Part shown: positions 1 through 7,900 of the stretch, piece by piece | Layout: every line of letters starts with the position of its first letter | Numbering within the stretch: position 1 is the stretch's first letter | The notes under the pieces: model-generated | What the model saw: the letters and a program-made list of their open reading frames with translations, nothing else | The model's database searches: none | Told to the model about the DNA's origin: nothing | DNA from: JANMDR01 sp043760555 | GTDB taxonomy: Bacteria; Pseudomonadota; Gammaproteobacteria; Burkholderiales; Usitatibacteraceae | DNA length: 10,293 nucleotides | Reading direction: 5' to 3' | Assembly: GCA_043760555.1 (NCBI GenBank) | Contig: JAYUOW010000241.1 | Coordinates: forward strand, 1 to 10,293 | Program-made: the position numbers and the translations under genes

Positions 1-1437
1 GTCTTTCGCCACTTCGGCGGCGAGCTCTTTGGGAATGTAGGTGCCGAATACGTCGGTGATTTTTTTGCGGTTAGCGGCTTCAACGAAGTAGCCGTAGGCC
101 ATGTTGAAGAAGTAGATTGTGCCAAGCATAAGAAGGGGGACGGCGATAGGTAAAACCGTACCAGCGTTCCAGTAGAGCATATTGGCACCGATGAGAATTG
201 TGGCTGATGCGAGCATCGTAACGGTGCCCCACAATGCGCTCAGACGCACCAATGCGAGCGCAAAAAGGATGCCAATCGTGAACATAGAAAAGATGATGAC
301 GGCTTTATTATGCGTAGGTTCCGATTTTATCGTGCCACTGAGATAGCCACTGAGCATATTGGCATGCGTTTCCACCCCTGGATAGTTTTCTCCAACTGGG
401 GTCAGCCTTAAATCTAGTAAGCCCTGTGCGGATGTTCCAACAAGTGCTAATTTGCCTTCTAGGCTCCCTTCTGGAATTTTGTCTCGCATAATATCCGTTG
501 CAGAGATATATTGGAAGGCAGGCGTAGGGCCGCGAAATGGAATTAGAAACATGCCATCCCCGTCAACGGAAATAGCATGTTTGTTGATGGTGACACTTTC
601 AAGAATTTTATTTTCGGCCTTATCGTCTATAAATTTAACTGCAGAAGGCTCGTTGTTTAAAAACGTGCGAGTTAGGGCGATAGAAAGTGAGTCGTAGTAT
701 TTGCCATTGAACTCAACATAGGCAGGAACTCGGCGCACTGCGCCATCAATGTCTAGGAAAGGTAATGCGTGCCCCACAGCGGATGCATGCGGTAAAAAGC
801 GTGGCAATACGCCGCTATAACCAGTAATTTTTGTACCATTTAAAGTGCCTACAGTGACGGGTTCCCACGCGGGCGCCGGTAGGCCACCAAGTTTTAATTC
901 ATCTTGGCCTGCTTGGTTACTTTGCCCAGAAAAAGCAAGGACGACCAAGTGCTTTTTTAGGTCTTGCTCAAACAAACCGTCGTAATCCAATTCCTTGCGC
1001 AGCGCGGGCATTTTGCTTTGAAAATCTGCGTTGTCTTTAAATGTGGTTTGCGCAAGCGTTTCTAATTTTGATAATCCCGAGCTGGTATCAGCTTCGGTAA
1101 AAAACACGTCGAACCCCGCTGCTTTTACCTTCTGTTTTTCAAATAGGTTGCGAGTGAGTAATGAGATTTTATCCCGGCCCCAAGGCCATCTACCTTCGGC
1201 TTGAATGCTCTTTTCATCAAGGTCAATAATTACGATGCGTGGATCATTTGTGCGCGGCATGGTGAGCCTTAGACGCGCATCGTAGGCTTGTAGCTCCAGG
1301 CGATTGAAAAGCTCGTTTTGCTTTAACGGGATATAAGTAAGGGTAAAGGCGAACACGAGGATGATGCTCACTGCCGCTCGCACACCCGTACTAATCGACT
1401 GAAAATACCGTTTAAACAGCGCTTTTAGTTTGTTCAT
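1..1437 (-). CDS. CHASE2-domain membrane sensor, probable adenylate/guanylate cyclase (C-terminus cut by window edge)
   Basis: The reading frame is open from an ATG at 1435-1437 through base 1, giving 479 residues without a stop. Residues about 21-38 (AAVSIILVFAFTLTYIPL) form an N-terminal membrane anchor. Residues about 45-370 are a CHASE2 extracytoplasmic sensor, with the family hallmarks RIVIIDLDEKSI at about 67-78, GRWPWGRD at about 82-89, and a late GTSAQGLLDLRLTPVG followed by YPGVETHANML. Three closely spaced membrane helices follow (about 377-450), then the cytoplasmic start ITDVFGTYIPKELAAEVAKD (460-479). That last stretch is the linker normally found just before a class III nucleotide cyclase domain in CHASE2 cyclases. 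The catalytic domain is not visible, so cyclase activity is inferred from family architecture; a different output domain remains possible. The gene is divergent from the DUF2805 gene, and I see no strong Shine-Dalgarno before its ATG. Confidence 0.88.
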   Translation of the reverse strand, partial: MNKLKALFKRYFQSISTGVRAAVSIILVFAFTLTYIPLKQNELFNRLELQAYDARLRLTMPRTNDPRIVIIDLDEKSIQAEGRWPWGRDKISLLTRNLFEKQKVKAAGFDVFFTEADTSSGLSKLETLAQTTFKDNADFQSKMPALRKELDYDGLFEQDLKKHLVVLAFSGQSNQAGQDELKLGGLPAPAWEPVTVGTLNGTKITGYSGVLPRFLPHASAVGHALPFLDIDGAVRRVPAYVEFNGKYYDSLSIALTRTFLNNEPSAVKFIDDKAENKILESVTINKHAISVDGDGMFLIPFRGPTPAFQYISATDIMRDKIPEGSLEGKLALVGTSAQGLLDLRLTPVGENYPGVETHANMLSGYLSGTIKSEPTHNKAVIIFSMFTIGILFALALVRLSALWGTVTMLASATILIGANMLYWNAGTVLPIAVPLLMLGTIYFFNMAYGYFVEAANRKKITDVFGTYIPKELAAEVAKD

Positions 1438-1632
1438 TTTTTGAAGTTTGAGAGTGGAAATGGGGCACTACGCGCAGACCAGCTTTTGAGTTATTTTGTG
1501 AATCAAACTGCTACTTCTAATCATACGCCCACTTTTGACAATTGGGGGTTCGTAGAGCGAGATGCAGTACGCCTACGGTCGTGGCGTACAATGCGCAATT
1601 CTTCTTAAAATATCCGCCGGAGCAACTGCTGT
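1438..1632. other. Divergent intergenic region
   Basis: These 195 bases separate two divergently transcribed genes and must hold the promoters of both. A perfect TTGACA occurs at 1535-1540 on the plus strand, but no TATAAT-like hexamer lies 16-18 bases downstream. A TACAAT at 1587-1592 has no partner -35. On the minus strand I found no convincing -35/-10 pair. The only clear structure is the small dyad at 1567-1589, listed separately. No coding sequence or RNA gene is apparent. Confidence 0.5.
1567..1589. promoter_or_regulatory. Perfect 7-bp inverted repeat, possible operator or leader hairpin
   Basis: GTACGCC at 1567-1573 and GGCGTAC at 1583-1589 are exact inverted copies separated by nine bases. 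The dyad lies 44-66 bases before the DUF2805 start codon and overlaps the only TACAAT hexamer (1587-1592) in the region. It could be a repressor or activator site or a hairpin in the 5' leader. No T-run follows, so it is not a terminator. The function is unproven. Confidence 0.35.
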
Positions 1633-1911
1633 ATGGAATTAAGCGCTACCCATAAATTGATTGAGAGTTTCACCGTTGATGACATTTCGCGGGTCATTGA
1701 AATGGCGTGGGAAGACCGCACGCCGTTTGAGGCCATTGAAATTCAGTTTGGGCTGGATGAGCAAGCAACCATCGCGCTGATGCGCAGCAATATGAAGGCA
1801 AGCTCGTTTCGCATGTGGCGCAAGCGCATGAGCGGGCGTACGACTAAGCACAAGGTGATTATTGCGCGGCACTTGGCGGCAAACCATGACGACAACAACG
1901 AATTAGGGTAA
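1633..1911 (+). CDS. TIGR03643/DUF2805 family protein, function unknown
   Basis: This is a complete 92-residue cytoplasmic protein with no signal peptide or membrane segment. I recognise the family from the core block: VIEMAWEDRTPFEAIEIQFG (about 21-40), then LMRSNMKASSFRMWRKRMSG (about 49-68), then RTTKHK. The first half looks like a helix-turn-helix-sized alpha-helical unit. The second half is rich in arginine and lysine with conserved tryptophan, so nucleic-acid binding is plausible but undemonstrated. Family members are usually about 70-90 residues, so this one is full length. The ATG at 1633 is preceded by GGAG at 1619-1622 with a 10-base spacer. The gene stands alone, divergent from the CHASE2 gene and convergent with the giant nuclease gene, with a terminator just after it. 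Confidence 0.88.
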   Translation: MELSATHKLIESFTVDDISRVIEMAWEDRTPFEAIEIQFGLDEQATIALMRSNMKASSFRMWRKRMSGRTTKHKVIIARHLAANHDDNNELG

Positions 1912-1925
1912 ATTTTGCCATAAAA

Positions 1926-1968
1926 AATGCCTTGGAAACGCCCGTATTTAGGGCATCTCCAAGGCATT
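1926..1968. terminator. Bidirectional rho-independent terminator
   Basis: AATGCCTTGGA at 1926-1936 pairs perfectly with TCCAAGGCATT at 1958-1968. An inner GCCC (1940-1943) / GGGC (1951-1954) stem closes a seven-base loop. On the minus strand the stem is followed by T6A (plus-strand TAAAAAA at 1921-1927, partly inside the stem), a good U-tract for the nuclease gene ending at 1990. On the plus strand it is followed by the T-rich ATTGTTTGTATT, adequate for the DUF2805 gene ending at 1911. The position exactly between two convergent genes supports dual use. Confidence 0.88.
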
Positions 1969-1989
1969 ATTGTTTGTATTTGAAGGTGA

Positions 1990-4900
1990 TTACTTCAGCG
2001 CGTAACCCACAACACCTTCATCAATATACCCCGCCACATCCACCAAAAACTTCGCCTCATTTTGATCCGTGGTGAAGACGTGACGAACCGCGTCGCCGCG
2101 AATTAAGCGATTAAATTTGATTCCGAGCGGATTAGGTGCGCTACCTAAATAACCGACGGTGCCCTGTTGCACCCAGCCGCGCGTCGCCAATACGGTGTTT
2201 TCATTGGCGTCACTCGTCCAGAAATGATAGTTGGTGGGAGCATGGTACAACCGGAACAACGGTTTCGTGGAGACACCGCCTATGGTGCCTGCGGTTTCAA
2301 TCAATTGCGCCACGATGCCCTCTGGCTGCCAGCCCTCAGCGATAAGCTGCGTGCGTTCTGCCTCGTTGGTGGTGTAGAAGTGGCGCAACTGAGTGGTGTT
2401 ATACAAACGATAAAGCGGGAAGCGTGTGCCACCGGCAATAACGGTTGCAGTAGTGCTGCTAAACGCACCGACTACGCCGCCAATGGTTAGCGACGTCGTG
2501 ACAGTCGTGCCTTCCGCAACAGCACCCGCGTGGCGCACGCAAACGGTTTGGTTATTGTTAATTGTCGCCGCTGTGTCCGTAAAGCTTGCGGTGCAGCTGA
2601 TCGAGTATTCGCCACCAGTCACACTGATTGGGGCTGCAGCGTCGATACCGCTGACGGTAACGGCGTTAGATCGTATCTCCGGCAGTGACAGAGCTTGGTT
2701 GATGACAGATACAAATATGAAGGCATTTGGCGTGGTGTCAGGCAGTATTGGCGGCACAACGACGGGTGTGGCGGTCACGCTAAACGACACCACAACCTGC
2801 GCTGCCGTGGCAAACGTCGCGTTACCGGCTTGGTTGGCGGTAAGCGTGCAGATGACAGCCGCTGTGCCTGCTGCCGCAACTGTCACAGTATTGCCGCTAA
2901 CCGTACAAACGCTTGGCGTGGTGGATGCCAACACTACGCTTAAACCAGAAGTTGCGCTCGCGGCTACTGCGAATGGCGCGGCACCATATTGCTTAGCGCT
3001 AATGGCGGCCACAGTAATTGTTTGGGCAGTTAGCGTTATCGGCGGAACAATTACTACTGGCGTTGCCGTTACCGTATGTACCAACGTTTGGTCAGGTGTT
3101 TGTGAAGCATCTGCTGCGGCTGTGAAGTTGTAAATATCGCCGCCGTAGCTTGCAGTGAGGTTGCGCGCGCCGGTGGCAAGCGTAGCGGTTTCACAGGTGG
3201 CGATACGTGCGCTGGTGTCGGCAAACGCGGTAAACACCAGTGGAGTGGCTTGGCAGCCTGCTATTGGTGCGCCGTCGGCGAAGAAGTTAACCACGTTGCT
3301 GCTGCTGGCGGTGGCGGCGCCGACAATGCCGTATCCGACTGCTTGAATTCGCAGCGCTTGGCCTTGCACGCTGGTTGTGGCTGCAGGCGATGCAGCAGCA
3401 GGAGACGAAGGCGGTGGGGTGCTAGGCGTTGTCGCTACCGCAGCGCTTAAACGCAATGCTGGCGTGACAGCCACAAAGCTGACTGACACCGTGCAATCGT
3501 CCGTAACTGGCGCAGTGCTTAAGCTGAAGGTGCCCGCATTTTGGGGCACTAGCGCGACTGGCGGGCTATTGCCTACCCCGCAGGTGCCGCCTAATACGGC
3601 CAAATAACGTGGGTTGGCGGTAATGGTGAAAGTCACTGTTTGGCCTGATTGCACGGTAGTCAAACCGGCAGGTGAGATGCTGCCGTTTGCACCGATTACG
3701 GTGGCTGTTACGTTCAGCAACCGACCCACATTGGCGCTGGTGCTAGCACTGACGGCGGTGTTATTGCTGTCGCCCAAATAGCTCACGCCAAAGCTGCGCG
3801 CGCCCGGCGCCACGTTGGTAAATACCGGCAGCGCACAGGTGGCAGTTTTGGTATTGCCTCCACCAGTAAGGGCAACGGCGGTGCAGCCCGCAACGGCTGC
3901 TGCGTTCATGCTGAAGCTGACGGTGCCAGTTGGCGTAACACCTGTGATGGAGGCCGTGAGCACCGCAGAATCCCCACCCACAAAACTTGCTACCGCAACA
4001 GCCGGGGCTGATGAGCGGCCAATAATTAGTGTGGCACTTGCCGCTACACTTAAAATTTGGAAGCTTTGCGGCACCGTGGTGGCAGCTAGGTAGTTGGCAT
4101 TGCCGCCTTGCGCAGCAGTAATGGTGCAGGTGCCAGTGGTGAGTAAATTTACGTTATTGCCGCCAGTCACGCTGCATACAGCACCCGTGGTGCTGGCGTA
4201 CACCAGCGCGATAGCGGATGCGCCGCCGGTGGCCGCTACGGTAAAGCTGCCGGAGCCAATCGCACGGTTAGTCAAGGTGCCAAAGGTGATGACCTGCGGG
4301 GCTTGGGTGATCGTGATGGATTGTTGTACCGCGGTGGCGGCGGTGAAGTTAAGGTCGCCAGCTTGATTGGCTTCGATGGTGCAGGTGCCAACGGTGATGA
4401 TCGTGACCGTGGTGCCGCTGATGGAGCAGATGAGCGGTGTAGCGCTGGTGTAGCTAATTGCCAAATTGGATGGCGCTGAAATGCTGGCCACAGGTGCCAA
4501 GCTAAACGTGCTGGTGGAAAACACGCGGCTGGTTGTGGTTTGCGCGTTGAACGTAATGGTTTGTGCGGCCTTGAGTGACAAGCCTACAAGCAATGGATCG
4601 TGATCGGATGCGCGGAAAGGCGTGGCCGTCCAGTAATCAGGATTAGTACACGGTGTGGTGCTTGAAAACGTGCCGCAACCGCCCGCTGTAGCGCCAGGAT
4701 TCATTTTTTGCTCGACGTTGTAGTCGATAAGCTCCGGCTCATCGGCATTGATATGCCATTCATCCGCACCCGTTACCAAAGGAAGTAGGGCGGCATTGGC
4801 CAGCGCATGGTCAAGGGATCCGCTTAGGCCGTTAAACATGTAGGAATAGCTATTGTTGACCAGTGTAGTGAGGCCGCCAGCACGCATAATGTCTATTGGG

Positions 4901-7900
4901 TCTTCTTGCTCATAGGCATTGAAGTCGCCCATGGTGATGACTCTTGGTGTGGTGGCAGCCAAGGTATTGATGAAATTCACTACCGCAGTCGCCTGCGTCT
5001 TGCGCAATGCATTCCATGAGGCTTGGCCATCGTTTTGATCGGCATTTAGGAGTGTGGCACCGCTGCTGCTTTTTGCTTTGAAGTGATTGATAACGGACAC
5101 AAATTGTTCGTTATTGGCGTTGATTTTCCAAGTTTGCGCGATGGGCGCGCGGGAGATCGTGAATACCGCATCGTTTAGCGCCACTGCCACACCAACGGGC
5201 GAGACCACGGCGGGTTTGTAAATAAATGCGGGGCGAATTGCATCGCTGCCGCCAAAGAATCCAAAATAGCCAACGGGCTCGGCTATTGCCGCCCAAGTGC
5301 CTGCGCCAGCTACGGCATTTAGCCCGTTAATTAAATCTTGCATCGCCGTAATATTGGGCGAGACAGTGGTAGTGCCGTCATTTTCAAGTTCTAACACACC
5401 AATAATATCGGCACCGATTCCGTTTAATGCGGCAATGGTTTTTGCCCGCTGGCGAGAAAATTCATAGGCCGTATTGGCACCCCGGGCGGTGGGGTAGCCG
5501 CCTACGCCTAATGCGTCGCCAGTACCGTTGAAGTAATTAAGCAAATTCGCGCTGGCAATTTTTACGTTACCGCCCACATTAGGTGCTGCTGGGCGTGGCG
5601 CATAGGTGATGGTGGGTGCGACGGGCGTATACATGCGATACGTACCAAATGATTGGCTAAATATGCCTGACAGCGCCGCAATAGTGCTACCCAAACGAAT
5701 GGTGTTGGTAGTAGGGTCGATCCATTGCAAGCTGCTGGGGTAAGTGGTGGTTAAAGCATCATCTAAAATAATGCTGGAACGGTTGGTTAAATCAGTCATG
5801 GCGTTGATGGCAGCGACGTTTGTTGCACCGGTGGATGTGGTGCCAGAGGCTACGGCATCGTTAGGGTCAATCACCGCCGTGGGCTGCATACTGCGGCCAT
5901 TTACGCTGAACGTAAGCTCGCCAAATTTAGGCAAATCAAAGTGGTCGCTCAAGGTCAACGTTTGGGTAAATTTCACTCGCATGCCTTCAAAGCGTTCAAG
6001 ATCGCTCAGAGCGGCAACGGGTAAAGTGACAATCACTTCTGTGGGTAGCGCATTACTGCTACTTACAACGGTAACAGTGGGCGACGTAATTTCAGTTAAG
6101 GTCGTGCCCGCTGCAATTTGTGCAGCGTTGCCAAACTCAATGACGGTTCCTGAAACGCGTACTTTATCGCCCACGGTAACGGCGGCTGGAGCAAGATTGG
6201 TGTAAACAAAAATGCCCTCAGAGGTTAATGCATTGGCGTCGCTATCAGCATCTTCTTCCTGCATAAAGAAGCCGCCCAAGGTGCCTGTGCCTTGGTATAT
6301 GGCTGTCACAATACCTTCAACTAATACGGTGGTATTTACCATTGGGCTTGCCGTGCCACTGCCTTGCACCGCGCTAATCAGCGATACGCCGTTGATGGCT
6401 GTATTTACTACCGCAGATGAATTATTGGTTTCACTTAGTTCAATAATCGCGTTGAGAGGATCAACCTGCGCTGCACCGATAGGCGCTGCGATTGTGGTGG
6501 TTGCAGCCGGTGCTGTTACGGTCACTTTCAGCACTTGTGGCGTGGTGGTGGGTACCGTACCGCCGCTAAACGTAACCACGCCACCCGATTGCGCAGCGAC
6601 AAAGTTTGTGGTGCCGATGTTTGCGCCTACGTATGTCAGGCCTGCAGGAAGCGTGAATTGCGTCTTCACATTGGTGGCACCCGCAGTGCCGCCGTTGCTC
6701 ACCGTGATGGTGTAGTCATAATTGGCGTTAATGACGCTATTGCTCGGCGCGGTAAGGGCAACGGTGAGATCAGGTGTGGGCGGCAGCGAGACGGTGGTGG
6801 TTACAACATTGAGTGCTGCGTTATTGGTTTCGACCGATTCGGTAACGGTATTTAGTGGGTCAACAATAGCCGTTGACGTGGCGCTAGTTACCGTTGAGGC
6901 TATGGCAGGTGCGACAACATCCACGGTAATGATGGCTGGTGTCCCGACGTTAACTGTGCCGCCGGTAAGCTTCACCACACCGGCTGTTAATGCAGCCGAG
7001 AAGCCCGTCGCACCTACGTTTGTGGCGCTATGGGTCACGTTTGACGGCAGGGTAAAGTCGGCCGCAACGCCAGTAGCAGCTGCTGTGCCGCCGTTGCTAA
7101 TGGTGAGGGTGTAGGTGATGATGGTGCTGGTTGTAGCGGAGGCAGGACCCGTGCGTGAGATGGTTAAATCGGGCAGGCTTACGGTTGTAATCATTGTGCT
7201 GGCAAGTGCAGCAGCCGTGTCGTTATTATTAGTTTCGTTGCTTTCGGCAATGGCGTTTAAGGGGTCAACCTTAGTGTCGACGGCTGTCAGCGTAATAGTT
7301 GTGGCCGCAGCGGGTGCGGTGACAGTAACGGTAAGCACCGCCGGTGTGCCAGTGTTGACCGTGCCACCGCTAAACGTAACAGTCCCGGAGGCTTGGGCAC
7401 CCGTAAAGGTTGTGGTGCCGACGCTGTTGGAAACGTAAGTGGTTCCGGCCGGAATTGCGAACGTGGCGGTGACACCAGTTGCGTTAGCGCCGGTGCTGTT
7501 GACTGTAATGGTGTAGGTGTAATTTGCACTGACACTCGCTGAAGTAGGCGCGGTGGTTACGACGGTGAGATCGGGCAGGTTTGAGGCTTGCGGTGCTAGT
7601 GCAATTCCGCGAAACGCTTTGTTGGTGCCTGCAGTAACAGCAGTTGCTAAATCTACTGGTGTGCCTGCGGTGATGGCGGCATTGTAGCCGCTGGAATCGA
7701 TGTGTTTTTTAATGCTATTACCCTGGGTGATGTACAGCGTGACAGTGCTGCCCGACACTGTTGCGGTAAGCCCGCGCGAGGATGAGAGCGCGACACTGCC
7801 ATTGGCCGTCCAGTTACCCGCAACGAGCGAATACTTTTGGATATTTGCTGCACCGGTATCGTCTGCAACGTAAAGGGTATCGACGCCGGGTACCCCAGCA

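Noticed and set aside
452..697. Plus-strand open frame of 81 codons.
   Set aside because: It is antisense to the CHASE2 coding sequence, whose family motifs run straight through this interval.
1535..1592. TTGACA at 1535-1540 as the -35 of the DUF2805 promoter.
   Set aside because: No -10-like hexamer lies at 16-18 bases. The TACAAT at 1587 is about 46 bases away.
1639..1887. Minus-strand open frames opposite the DUF2805 gene (also 1743-1967).
   Set aside because: The plus-strand reading is a recognisable protein family with a ribosome-binding site. The minus frames show no family resemblance, and one runs through the terminator hairpin.
2426..3133. Plus-strand open frame of 235 codons opposite the nuclease gene, and similar ones at 3815-4366, 5744-6715 and 6722-7438.
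   Set aside because: They lie antisense to a clearly real gene. Their Val/Ala/Thr-rich translations mirror the repetitive Thr/Ala/Val codons of the Ig-like and CARDB modules. No ribosome-binding sites or recognisable domains support them.
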